NCBI RefSeq assembly: GCF_000337795.1
Contig: NZ_AOLP01000011.1
Span: forward strand, 186,001 to 250,000
DNA: 64,000 bases
Reading direction: 5' to 3'
Origin: Haloferax denitrificans ATCC 35960
Lineage (GTDB): Archaea > Halobacteriota > Halobacteria > Halobacteriales > Haloferacaceae
The translations under genes were made by a program, and so were the position numbers. The notes beneath the pieces are model-generated. The model was not told the DNA's origin, searched no databases, and was given only the letters and a program-made list of their open reading frames with translations. Below, piece by piece: positions 52,811 to 61,244 of this stretch. Positions within the stretch are counted from its first letter, which is position 1, and each line of letters begins with the position of its first letter.

Positions 52811-53497
52811 CTACTCGCCGTAGCGGCCCGACGCCCGGTCGTACTTGGAGACCATCGCGACGACGGCGGTCCCGAGTCCGCCCGTCGCGGCCCAGAACTG
52901 CCACGGGAGCGACCCCGAAGAGCCGCCGCTCGGGACGTAGGGGTACGACAGCGACCCCGCCTCGACGATGTCCGCCGACCCGGGCATGAGACCGGACCCC
53001 GGCTCGTTCGGAATCGCGCCCTCCTCGGCCGGCCCACCGGGTTCGCCGCAGACGACCCGACCGACCATCCCGAGTTGCTTGTGCGGGCTACAGAAGTAGT
53101 CGTAGGTCCCCTCGACTTCGAAGGTGTACGAGAAGCTGGTTCCGGCCTCCTCCAAGAGGCCGCTGTCGAAACCGGACGCGTCCGCCGGGATGCGCTGTTC
53201 GGCCTGATTCGACTCGGCGTAGGCCGTCGCGGAGTGGCCGCCGCTTTCGAGGACCCACTCGACGGTGTCGCCGGGGGAGACGTGCAGTCCGACGGGGTCG
53301 AAATAGTACTCCCCATCTTCTGTCACCATCTGGATAGTATGAGTGGTCGAACCGCCGCCGGACGCGCCGCCACCGGCGTCTGTCTCCCCGTCGGAACCGG
53401 CGGTCGAGTTCCCGCTCGACGCCCCGGTAACACCCGTCGACGACCCGAGAACGGCGATTCCACCCGCGATATTTTTCATGAACGTTCGTCTGTTCAT
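52811..53497 (-). CDS. halocyanin-like blue copper protein, membrane-anchored
   Basis: A 228-residue cupredoxin. A Tat signal (NRRTFMKNIAGG) leads to a Gly/Ser-rich linker (30-52), then the plastocyanin-like domain with type 1 copper ligands His88 (SGGHSAT), Cys136, His139 and Met144 (YFCSPHKQLGMVG). A C-terminal helix (about 199-216) anchors it to the outer face of the membrane rather than a lipobox. As a mobile electron carrier it should accept electrons from the divergently encoded bc-type complex. Divergent promoter region of 269 bp. Confidence 0.93.
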   Translation of the reverse strand: MNRRTFMKNIAGGIAVLGSSTGVTGASSGNSTAGSDGETDAGGGASGGGSTTHTIQMVTEDGEYYFDPVGLHVSPGDTVEWVLESGGHSATAYAESNQAEQRIPADASGFDSGLLEEAGTSFSYTFEVEGTYDYFCSPHKQLGMVGRVVCGEPGGPAEEGAIPNEPGSGLMPGSADIVEAGSLSYPYVPSGGSSGSLPWQFWAATGGLGTAVVAMVSKYDRASGRYGE

Positions 53498-53766
53498 AAT
53501 GGTGTTTGAGTTCGTATTACCGCTGATACCGCCTACTACCTGACCGTTCGTATACTATCTTGTAGTTCTGTTGGTTCTCGAACATCCCGAAACAGAAAGA
53601 AAGATAACCGCTCGTCTGAACGCTTACGTGGCATCGTCGCTCCCGCGAATCCGCGGTCGACCCACAGTCGTGGGAGCGTCAATCCGGCAGTAACGATTAG
53701 GTAAACCTATTGGTACATTCATGAAATTCGTGGTGAATCCGACCCGACGTTCGGCGGTGAGAACCG
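53498..53766. other. divergent promoter region, halocyanin and bc-complex operon
   Basis: The gap is AT-rich near the halocyanin start (TATACTATCTTGTAGTTC region, about 53550-53570) and contains the iron-box-like palindrome at 53698-53709, followed by TACATTCA, a TATA-like element about 50 bp ahead of ATG 53767. No small gene is evident. Confidence 0.5.
53698..53709. promoter_or_regulatory. DtxR-like iron-box palindrome ahead of bc operon
   Basis: TAGGTAAACCTA has perfect 5-bp arms, and the wider TTAGGTAAACCTAT matches the DtxR-family consensus TTAGGTTNNCCTAA except for two positions. It is 58 bp upstream of the first gene of the Rieske/cytochrome b operon, so iron-dependent control of this iron-rich complex is plausible. 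Confidence 0.55.
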
Positions 53767-54366
53767 ATGCGGCGTGAAACCGCAGTCATCCTGCTCCTCA
53801 TCGCGGTCGTGCTACTCCCGATGTGGTACGTCGCGCTGACGAGCGGGACCGAGGGCGGCGGTATCGGCGTCGGCACCGGCGCAGAGCCGGTCGCCGTCAA
53901 CACCTCGTCCGACCTCCAGCCCGCGAGCGGCTACCTCCCCGGCCCGGTCGAAGTCGGCGTCAATCAGGCCGGCGTCGTCGCGTGGGTCGCGCTCCTCGGG
54001 ATGGTCGGCGTGATGGTCGGGACGAAGCGGTTCCTCGACCGCATCAGCCACCTCGGCGACTCCGTCGTCGCCGACGGCGGCCGCGCGACCGTCTCCGTCC
54101 CGCCGTACATGGAAACGGAGTCCCGGCGCATCCTCGACTACGTCCCGGCCGTGTCGTCGCGGACCGGACTGCTCGTCGTGGCGCTCCTCTCGTGGGTGGA
54201 CGTGTCGTTCGCCGCCCTCCTCGCGCTGGAGGGGCTCGGCCCGGCGCGGACGCAGTTCCTCGGCACCTACGCCGGGATGCTGTTCCTCTCGCTCGCGCTG
54301 ACCGTCCTCGCGTACACGGCGTACTTCGTCCCGAGCATCACCGTCGCAGAGACCAGAGACCACTGA
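53767..54366 (+). CDS. membrane subunit associated with bc-type complex
   Basis: A 199-residue protein with four predicted helices (about 6-24, 66-86, 131-152 and 165-188) and a short extracellular loop. It begins MRRETAVILLLIAVVLLPMW. No motif for cofactor is seen. It directly precedes the Rieske gene (14-bp gap) and has no independent promoter after that, so it is probably a structural or accessory subunit of the haloarchaeal quinol oxidase. Function inferred from position. Confidence 0.72.
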   Translation: MRRETAVILLLIAVVLLPMWYVALTSGTEGGGIGVGTGAEPVAVNTSSDLQPASGYLPGPVEVGVNQAGVVAWVALLGMVGVMVGTKRFLDRISHLGDSVVADGGRATVSVPPYMETESRRILDYVPAVSSRTGLLVVALLSWVDVSFAALLALEGLGPARTQFLGTYAGMLFLSLALTVLAYTAYFVPSITVAETRDH

Positions 54367-54380
54367 CCATTCGCACAGAT

Positions 54381-55034
54381 ATGAGCAAACGGACCACCGA
54401 CACCGACACTGAGGCCGACACCGACACAGACGCTCCGGACATCCCGCAGAGCGACGACGAACTGACGCGGCGAAACATGGCGAAGCTCCTCGCCGGCATC
54501 GGCGGCGCGGCCGCCATCGGAAGCTTCGGCGTCGACTACGCCGCCGGCCTCCCCGGCAGTCTCGACACCGGAAGCGAGACGCTCTACGTCGAGGGCACGC
54601 GCCTCGTCGACAGGGACGGCAACCCCCTGACCGCCGCCGACGCGCTCTCGACCGACGAGTTCGACAAGATGGACGTCTTCCCGGAGAAGGAAGGCGGCGG
54701 CGCGCTCGTCACCAAGCGCGCGACCACGCTCCTGCTTCGCTTCCCCGAAGACGAGTACGAAGCGCCCACGAACATCGAGGGGACGGCCAAGGGCTACGTG
54801 GCCTACTCGAAGGTCTGCACCCACGAGGGCTGTCTCGTCGCGGGCGAACAGGGCTCCGAGCTCCGGTGTCCCTGTCACGGAAGTCTCTACGACCCCACGA
54901 AGGGCGCGTCCGTGACCGGCGGCCCGGCCTCGCGGGCGCTCCCGCAACTTCCCCTCGGCATCGCCGACGACGAGGACGGGACGCTCCTCCTCGCGACGGG
55001 ACCGTTCGAGGGACCGATCGGGACGGAGGAGTGA
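54381..55034 (+). CDS. Rieske iron-sulfur protein of bc-type complex
   Basis: A 217-residue Rieske protein, N-terminally anchored. A Thr/Asp-rich leader (1-25) precedes a Tat-like RRNMAKLLAGIGG anchor. The two Rieske cluster boxes are CTHEGC (146-151) and CPCHG (163-167), each giving a Cys and a His ligand to the 2Fe-2S cluster. It transfers electrons from quinol to the outside carrier. It is followed immediately by the cytochrome b gene. Confidence 0.95.
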   Translation: MSKRTTDTDTEADTDTDAPDIPQSDDELTRRNMAKLLAGIGGAAAIGSFGVDYAAGLPGSLDTGSETLYVEGTRLVDRDGNPLTAADALSTDEFDKMDVFPEKEGGGALVTKRATTLLLRFPEDEYEAPTNIEGTAKGYVAYSKVCTHEGCLVAGEQGSELRCPCHGSLYDPTKGASVTGGPASRALPQLPLGIADDEDGTLLLATGPFEGPIGTEE

Positions 55035-55035
55035 G

Positions 55036-56469
55036 ATGACGGGAACAGCACCGGACGACGGCTCCGGCGACGACCGACCGGACGTTCGGCCGGACGGCGG
55101 CGAGGCGGACGCCGACCTGCCGGGGACCGACCTGACGGTTCGAACCCACGAGGCGTACCCGAGAAACGCCCTGTTCGACTGGCTGGACCAGCGGCTCGAA
55201 CTGGACCACACGCTCCTCGGCAAGGCGTTCCCGGAGGACAAGTACGGCTCGTTCCTCCTCGGCGAAATCGCGCTTTTCACCTTCGTCATCCTCGGCCTGA
55301 CGGGGACGTTCCTCGGCCTCCTGTACAACCCGGCGGTCAACGCCGTCACCTACGAGGGCAACGCGCTCCAGTACGCCGACACGGAGGTGCCCGCGGCGTT
55401 CGCGAGCGTCCTGCACATCACCTACGACACCACCTTCGGGATGTTCGCGCGCATGATGCACCACTGGGCGGCGTACCTCTTCATCGCCGCCATCGCCCTG
55501 CACATGTTCCGCGTCTTCTTCACGGGCGCGTACCGCAACCCCCACGAGCCGAACTGGTTCATCGGGAGCACGCTCCTTCTTTTCGCCCTCGTGGAGGGCT
55601 TTTTCGGCTACGCGCTCCCCTACGACAACTTCAGCAAGACCGCGACGACAATCGGCTTCCAGATGACCGGCACGATTCCGGTCGTCGGGTCGTTCCTGCA
55701 GTCGCTCGTCTTCGGCGGGGCGTTCCCGGCGGGGGCCGACCAGGTCATCCCGCGGATGTTCTTCCTCCACGTCTTTCTCATCCCGGCCGCGCTGGTCGGC
55801 GCTATCGCCCTCCACATGGCCGTGTTGATGCGGCAGAAACACACCGAACACGCGCCGAGTTCCCGCGGCGAGGGCCGCCCCGACGACGATGACGACAGCC
55901 TCGTCGTCGGAATGCCGCTTTTCCCCCAGCAGTTCCTCGTCTCGACTATCGTCTTCCTCCTGACGGCCGCGACCGTCGCCTTCCTCGCCGGCTTCTTCCC
56001 GGTCCAGCGCATCGCCGCCATCGGCCCGGCGACGCCCACGTCGACGCCCTCGCACGTCGGCCCGGACTGGTTCTTCATGTGGGTGTTCGGCTCGCTGAAG
56101 ATGATGCCCTCGTGGCTCGGCGAGTGGGGCCGGTTCGCCGGCGGCGTCGTCGTCCCCTCGCTCATCATCGGCGTGATGATGGTTTGGCCGCTCCTCGACA
56201 ACCCCGAACACCCGGTCCACTTCACCGCCGACCCGCTCGACCGACCGCTCCAGACGGCCCTCGGCGTCGCGGCCGTCATGCTCATCATCGTCCTCTCTAT
56301 CGACGGGATGCGGGCCACCGTCGCCGCCGTGTTGGGCGTCTCCGACGCCGTCCTCTACCCGTGGCTCGTCGCGCTGACCGTGGGGATGCCGCTTTTCGAC
56401 TTCGCCGTCGTCTACTGGCTCCTCAAACGCCGCAAGCGCCGCAAGAGCCGAACCGGAACCGCCTGCTGA
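55036..56469 (+). CDS. cytochrome b of bc-type quinol oxidase
   Basis: A 477-residue cytochrome b/b6-like protein combining both halves. An acidic N-terminal tail (1-35) is followed by about eight or nine helices. Heme-ligand His pairs fit MHHWAAYLFIAAIALH and, in the fourth helix region, FFLHVFLIPAALVGAIALH. The quinone-site PEWY motif is PDWFF (near 345). A polar insert (RQKHTEHAPSSRGEG) lies between the two halves. One base separates it from the Rieske gene. Confidence 0.94.
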   Translation: MTGTAPDDGSGDDRPDVRPDGGEADADLPGTDLTVRTHEAYPRNALFDWLDQRLELDHTLLGKAFPEDKYGSFLLGEIALFTFVILGLTGTFLGLLYNPAVNAVTYEGNALQYADTEVPAAFASVLHITYDTTFGMFARMMHHWAAYLFIAAIALHMFRVFFTGAYRNPHEPNWFIGSTLLLFALVEGFFGYALPYDNFSKTATTIGFQMTGTIPVVGSFLQSLVFGGAFPAGADQVIPRMFFLHVFLIPAALVGAIALHMAVLMRQKHTEHAPSSRGEGRPDDDDDSLVVGMPLFPQQFLVSTIVFLLTAATVAFLAGFFPVQRIAAIGPATPTSTPSHVGPDWFFMWVFGSLKMMPSWLGEWGRFAGGVVVPSLIIGVMMVWPLLDNPEHPVHFTADPLDRPLQTALGVAAVMLIIVLSIDGMRATVAAVLGVSDAVLYPWLVALTVGMPLFDFAVVYWLLKRRKRRKSRTGTAC

Positions 56470-56506
56470 CCGCACAGCCCGCAACCCACCGAACCCGACT
56501 TCGACT

Positions 56507-56989
56507 ATGAACGTTCCACTCTCGCCCCGCGCGTTCCGCCTCGTCGACGCCGGCTCGAAACTCGTCGGCCTCGTGGCGATAGCCGCCGCGCTCAACGGGG
56601 CCGCGGCTCCGCACTCCCTCGCCGTCGGACTCGTCGGCTTCGTCGTCGGTGTCGGGACCGCGTTCCTCTCGCCCCGCGAGGCCCCGTCCGACGACGACCG
56701 CGGAGACGACTCCGCCTTCGCCTCCGCGACCGACCCCGACGACGGCCTCCCCCGACGGCCGCTCACGAGTCTCGCAAAGCGCCTGTGGCGCAGTCGGCTG
56801 GCCCGGCTGGGCGGCGCGCTCTGGCTCTCGGCGTTCGCCGTCGCGGCCGCCGGCGTCGCCCTTCGAGCCGCCGGCTCGTACCGCCTCGCGGCGACGCTGT
56901 TCGGGGCCTCCGGCCCCCTCGGACTGGTCGGCATCCTCGGCATCGTCGCCGGCGGTGGGTGGCTCGCGCTCGCCTCGCGTCGGGACTGA
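56507..56989 (+). CDS. small membrane protein of bc operon
   Basis: A 160-residue protein with four helices (about 14-32, 35-52, 98-118 and 129-153) separated by a long acidic loop (55-90). It starts 38 bp after cytochrome b, on the same strand, and is probably in the same operon. No cofactor motif. Accessory or assembly subunit is inferred only from position. Confidence 0.65.
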   Translation: MNVPLSPRAFRLVDAGSKLVGLVAIAAALNGAAAPHSLAVGLVGFVVGVGTAFLSPREAPSDDDRGDDSAFASATDPDDGLPRRPLTSLAKRLWRSRLARLGGALWLSAFAVAAAGVALRAAGSYRLAATLFGASGPLGLVGILGIVAGGGWLALASRRD

Positions 56990-57032
56990 TTGCGGCACCG
57001 CGCGCGGCGGTGACCCGCGGGCGAATCAGGCG

Positions 57033-57040
57033 ACTTATTT
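57033..57040 (+). promoter_or_regulatory. TATA box of flippase gene
   Basis: ACTTATTTTC lies about 30 bp upstream of the GTG at 57071, consistent with a leaderless or nearly leaderless transcript from an independent promoter after the bc operon. Confidence 0.55.
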
Positions 57041-57070
57041 TCGACCTCGACAAGCGACAGAGACGCGACA

Positions 57071-58750
57071 GTGCCCTCCGACACATCCGACACCGACGTT
57101 CTCGACGACCGGAGTGCCGACGCCGCCCCCGACTCCGATGCTGACGCCGTCCCCGACGCTGACGCTGTCCCCGCCCCCGACGCCGCCACCGATGTTGACG
57201 CCGATACTGACATCCCCGACGACGAACGCGAGGCGCTGTTGACCATCGGCCACGGCGCGGTCGTCGGCTCGGGCGGACAGTCGCTCCAGCGCGCCCTGAC
57301 GACGGCGACCGAGTACGTCCTCGCACAGGGGTTCGGTCCGGTCGTCTACGGCGTCTACGCGTTCGCGTGGCGAATCGCCCAACTGCTGTTCCGCCTCGTC
57401 AACTTCGGGTCGGTCGGGACGCTCCAGCGGTATCTCTCCGCGTACGACGACGACCCCGCTCGGCAGGGGCGGGTGGTGGGGCTGGCGTATCTGACGACGC
57501 TCGTCGTCGGCCTCGGACTCGCCGCCGGGCTGGTGCTCACGAGCGGGTGGCTCAACGACGCGACGGTGTCACATCCCGACTTCCCGCCGACGATACGCCT
57601 GTTCGCGGCGCTGGTCGTCCTCGTCGGACTGGTGCGGATTCACGCCGGCGTCCTCAGGGCGGTGCAGTCGGCCCGCGGCGAGGTGCTTTTCAACCGCGTC
57701 CTCCGCCCGGCGGTCAAACTGGTCGGTGCCGTGGCCGCGATGGCGCTCGGGTACTCGCTGGTCGGCGTCGCCGCCGCCTTCGTCGTCGGCATGGCCGGAC
57801 TCGTGGTGCTGGGCGTCCCGATGGTCGTCTCGGCGAGCGGCATCCGCCCGTCCGTCGGCGGCCTGCGCTCCGAGGCCCGGCGGTTCTACAACCACTCGGC
57901 CCCCATCGCGCTGAGCAGTCTCGGCAAGGTGTTTCAGAACCGCATCGACGTGATGCTCGTGGGGTTCCTCCTGACCGCGAAGGCGGCGGGCGTCTACAAC
58001 GTGGTGCTCGTGTTGGTGTCGCTGGCGTGGATTCCGCTCCTCTCGTTTAACATGCTCCTCCCGCCGGTCGCGTCGGGGCTCTACGCCGACGACGAGATGG
58101 AGACGCTCAACGCGGTGTACACGGCGGTGACGCGGCTCATCGTCACCTGCGTCGTTCCGATTCTCGCCGTGCTCGCGGTGTACGGGCGGGCGGTTCTCGC
58201 CGCGTTCGGCCCGAACTTCACGGCGGGCTACGTCCCGCTCGTCGTCTACCTCGGCGGCGTCTTAGTCGGGAGCGCCGTCGGCGCGACGGGGTGGCTCCTC
58301 ATGATGACCGACCACCAGTACGCCCGGATGGCGCTCGACTGGCTCTTGGCCGTCCTGAACACGCTCCTCACGTTCGCGTTCGTCCGGGCGTTCGGCCTCG
58401 CCGGCGCGGCGCTCGGCACGGCCGTCGCCATCGCCGTCCAGAACTCGGTGCAGGTCGTGCTCCTTCGCCGCTTCGAGGGGCTGTGGCCCTTCGACGCGAC
58501 GTTTCTCAAGCCCCTCGGCGCGGGCGTCGTCGCCGCCGGCGTCATGCTCCTCGTCCGCGAGACGCTGGCCGGGGCCGGCCCCGGCGGCGTCGTCGCCGTC
58601 ACCGGCGCGATACTGGGCGCGGTGACGTACGTCGTCGCGCTCGTCGCACTCGGCGTCAACGACCGCGACAGACTCGTGGTGACGGCGCTGGCCGCACGGT
58701 ACCGTCGGGCGGTACTCGCGGCTCTCGGCGAGCGGCGTCCCGGCACGTGA
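57071..58750 (+). CDS. polysaccharide/lipid-linked oligosaccharide flippase
   Basis: A 559-residue membrane protein of the MATE/Wzx (MVF) superfamily with about fourteen helices. It opens with an acidic Ala/Asp-rich tail (1-60; repeated DADAVPD elements), then YVLAQGFGPVVYGVYAFAWRIAQLL, split from context here, which is typical of flippases. Such proteins flip lipid-linked glycans for surface glycosylation, as in the S-layer pathway. GTG start at 57071 is supported by the TATA box. No glycosyltransferases are next to it. Confidence 0.85.
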   Translation: MPSDTSDTDVLDDRSADAAPDSDADAVPDADAVPAPDAATDVDADTDIPDDEREALLTIGHGAVVGSGGQSLQRALTTATEYVLAQGFGPVVYGVYAFAWRIAQLLFRLVNFGSVGTLQRYLSAYDDDPARQGRVVGLAYLTTLVVGLGLAAGLVLTSGWLNDATVSHPDFPPTIRLFAALVVLVGLVRIHAGVLRAVQSARGEVLFNRVLRPAVKLVGAVAAMALGYSLVGVAAAFVVGMAGLVVLGVPMVVSASGIRPSVGGLRSEARRFYNHSAPIALSSLGKVFQNRIDVMLVGFLLTAKAAGVYNVVLVLVSLAWIPLLSFNMLLPPVASGLYADDEMETLNAVYTAVTRLIVTCVVPILAVLAVYGRAVLAAFGPNFTAGYVPLVVYLGGVLVGSAVGATGWLLMMTDHQYARMALDWLLAVLNTLLTFAFVRAFGLAGAALGTAVAIAVQNSVQVVLLRRFEGLWPFDATFLKPLGAGVVAAGVMLLVRETLAGAGPGGVVAVTGAILGAVTYVVALVALGVNDRDRLVVTALAARYRRAVLAALGERRPGT

Positions 58751-59003
58751 GGGCCGATAGCGGTTGCGTGGGCGCGCCTTCGGTTTCGTCGCGCTCGCGG
58801 GGCGAACTATTCAGCAGGCGCATCGAAGCCTTCTCCACCGAGGCAATGAGTCATAGCCGAACTAAATTCCTATGTTGAATTTAACAAAATAATCAGCCTC
58901 AGCGCTCGTAAAGCCGTTTATGTCGTTAGTTGGTGTCTTACAACCAAGAGGTTGAATAGGGCAGAGAGCATAGTTAACAAGACTCATGGTTGGGGGGAGG
59001 ACG
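58751..59003. other. AT-rich intergenic region ahead of PKD gene
   Basis: The gap has strikingly lower GC than its surroundings from about 58850 to 58985. It contains TGTTGAATTTAACA (58873-58886, one mismatch from a perfect palindrome), a possible TATA GTTTATGTCG near 58916, and a strong GGAGG ribosome-binding site (58996-59000) three bases before ATG 59004. No protein is evident. Confidence 0.5.
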
Positions 59004-60902
59004 ATGTACAAACTGGGGGTGCTCGCTCTGATACTGTTTCTTGCGGTGGGGACTGTCTCGTCTCAAAACGAGGCGACGGGTCCGCGGTTGGAAGCCTCTG
59101 CGAGGGTTTCGCAGGGCGTCGTCGAAGCAGGGGACACGGTTCGAATCAGCTTCAGCGTGAGAAACGTCGGAGACTCGGCCGAGTCCACGACGTTTTACCT
59201 CCTGTTTCCCGAGTCGAACGGGGGGTTCCCGGATGGATGGGAGATGTCCGACCGGTTCGACGACGGTGGCTCGTGGACCGGACCGGGCGCGTGGTTCCAG
59301 AAAGTACACTGGGACTGGTCCGGCTTGGAGGCCGGTGAGTCGGTCGACCCGTGGATGGAGTTTAGGGTTCCATCGAATGCGAGCGGCGTCCACACGATAA
59401 CGTGGGAACTCGACTACTCGGCTGGCGGCGGGACACAGACCGTCCAAATCGACGTCAGAGAACCCAACACCAAGCCGTCGCCGGAGTTCTCTATCAGTCC
59501 ACAAAGCCCGAAGGCCACACAGTCGATTACGTTCAACGGGTCCGCGTCATCGGACCGTGTCGGTCGTATCGTCGAATACCACTGGGACCTGAATGACGAC
59601 TCGGACTTCGAGTCTTCGGGGCCGGTGGTCCGACACTCGTTTGACTCCCCCGGTCGACACACGGTTCATCTCAGAGTCGTTGATGACCGCGGGGCGAGCG
59701 CGACCCTCTCTCAGCAAGTCGAGGTACGGGAAAACGAGAACCCGACCGTGACGATGCCGCCTCTCTCTCCGACACGCGAGCGCCAGCGTGTTCGAATCGC
59801 TCTCGAAACCGTCGAGGACCCCGACGGTGTCCGGTCGATAGAGTGGGACCTCGACGGTGACGGGGGCGTCGACCGAACAGGTGAAGCGGTGTATTTCAGC
59901 TACGACACGCCGGGTACGTACACCGTCTCAGTCACCGCGACGGACGCGTTCGGTGCCACGACGACGAGGAGCCGAGAAATCGTCGTCGTTGCGAACGAAC
60001 CGCCGACCGCCGAGTTCGAACCGAACGAAACGCGGGCGACGGAACTCGACCCCATACGGTTCGACGCGAGCGCGACGACCGACGACGGCCGCATCGACGC
60101 CTATCGGTGGGACCTGAACTCCGACGGCGAGATAGATGCGGAGGGTGAATCGGTCACCCACGCGTTCGAGACGCCCGGGACGGTCACCGTCACGCTTCAG
60201 GTGGTCGACGACCTCGGTGAGACGGACTCGGCGCGGCGAGAGATTCGCATCGAACCGAACCCGACGCCCACGCCGCGGTACGACCAGTCCCCGGCGAAGG
60301 TCGCGGTCGGGATGACGGTCACGCTGGACGCCTCCTCGTCGACCGACGACGGCTCTATCGAGCGCTACAGCTGGGACCTCGACGGCGATGGCGAGCCTGA
60401 GATGACCGGTCGGACGGTGACGACCCGTTTCAACCGCACCGGCAGGTTCCCCATCTCGCTGTCGGTGACCGACGACAAGGGGGCGACGGCGACCCACGAG
60501 GGCGCCATCACCGTGCGGAGCCTGCCGCGAGCCGACGCCGAGGTCAGCCGGACCAGCGCGACTGTCGGCGATGAGCTGTTCTTCGACGGGCGGAGTTCGA
60601 CCCACGAAGACGGCTCTATCGCCGAGTATCACTGGGATTTCGACGGCGACGGCTCGTTCGAAGCGACGGGCGCGACGACCAGACGCTCGTTCGGGGAACC
60701 GGGGACGCACGTCGTCCGACTGCAGGTCGTCGGCCCCGAGGGGTTCACCGACGAAGACACGGTGAGCATCTCCGTCGCCCCGAGACCACTGTGTGGACAG
60801 AACTGCCGGATTGGACTCGTCACCGCGGTCGCCGTGGTGGCTGGCCTGTTCGTCCTCTGGAGAGTTGTCGAGCACTTCGGGTTCTGGTCTCGGCGAGGGT
60901 GA
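59004..60902 (+). CDS. secreted PKD-repeat surface protein with C-terminal membrane anchor
   Basis: About 632 residues. A signal peptide (YKLGVLALILFLAVGTVSS) precedes a CARDB-like beta domain (to about 165). Then come five PKD/IgG-like repeats of about 88 residues, recognised by recurring WDLNDD, WDLDGD, WDLNSD, WDLDGD and WDFDGD motifs with following G-x-H or G-T-Y/H-x-V/T-L-x-V strands. A C-terminal helix (LVTAVAVVAGLFVLWRVV) anchors it. The ATG at 59004 was chosen for its GGAGG site, over 58986. Two membrane-protein genes follow with minimal gaps. It likely forms an extended stalk outside the cell. Confidence 0.85.
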   Translation: MYKLGVLALILFLAVGTVSSQNEATGPRLEASARVSQGVVEAGDTVRISFSVRNVGDSAESTTFYLLFPESNGGFPDGWEMSDRFDDGGSWTGPGAWFQKVHWDWSGLEAGESVDPWMEFRVPSNASGVHTITWELDYSAGGGTQTVQIDVREPNTKPSPEFSISPQSPKATQSITFNGSASSDRVGRIVEYHWDLNDDSDFESSGPVVRHSFDSPGRHTVHLRVVDDRGASATLSQQVEVRENENPTVTMPPLSPTRERQRVRIALETVEDPDGVRSIEWDLDGDGGVDRTGEAVYFSYDTPGTYTVSVTATDAFGATTTRSREIVVVANEPPTAEFEPNETRATELDPIRFDASATTDDGRIDAYRWDLNSDGEIDAEGESVTHAFETPGTVTVTLQVVDDLGETDSARREIRIEPNPTPTPRYDQSPAKVAVGMTVTLDASSSTDDGSIERYSWDLDGDGEPEMTGRTVTTRFNRTGRFPISLSVTDDKGATATHEGAITVRSLPRADAEVSRTSATVGDELFFDGRSSTHEDGSIAEYHWDFDGDGSFEATGATTRRSFGEPGTHVVRLQVVGPEGFTDEDTVSISVAPRPLCGQNCRIGLVTAVAVVAGLFVLWRVVEHFGFWSRRG

Positions 60903-60905
60903 ACC

Positions 60906-61244
60906 GTGCAGTCAGCGTTCCATCGTCTCGTCGCGGCCTCCTCGACGGAGGTCGTCGTGGGGCTGGCCGACAACTGGCTCAACGTCGTCATCGTGGGCGA
61001 CGTGGTGTTCTTTGTCGGCTGTCTCGGCGCTGTGCTGTGGCTGACCTCCAGTCAGCAGACCTCGGCAGTTGAGACGGCCGTTCTCTTCGTTGCTCTCGGC
61101 GTGGCCGGAGCGGTACTCATAATCGAGGTTCCGGTCGTCCGTGAAGCGGTGAGCGCGGTCGCGTTCGTCTTCGCCCTCGCGCTCCCCATCGGAATCGCGG
61201 TCAGTACCGTCGACCGGCTGATGAAGAGCGATATCAGGTCATGA
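60906..61244 (+). CDS. three- to four-helix membrane protein in PKD operon
   Basis: A 112-residue protein of hydrophobic helices (about 24-46, 55-76, 80-100) starting at a GTG 3 bp after the PKD stop. The ATGA overlap with the next gene (61241-61244) makes translational coupling certain in arrangement. No known family. Confidence 0.65.
   Translation: MQSAFHRLVAASSTEVVVGLADNWLNVVIVGDVVFFVGCLGAVLWLTSSQQTSAVETAVLFVALGVAGAVLIIEVPVVREAVSAVAFVFALALPIGIAVSTVDRLMKSDIRS

Noticed and set aside
54709-57246. 845-residue open frame on the minus strand across the cytochrome b operon
   Set aside because: It lies opposite strongly supported genes and is rich in Arg, Gly and Val as antisense shadows are.
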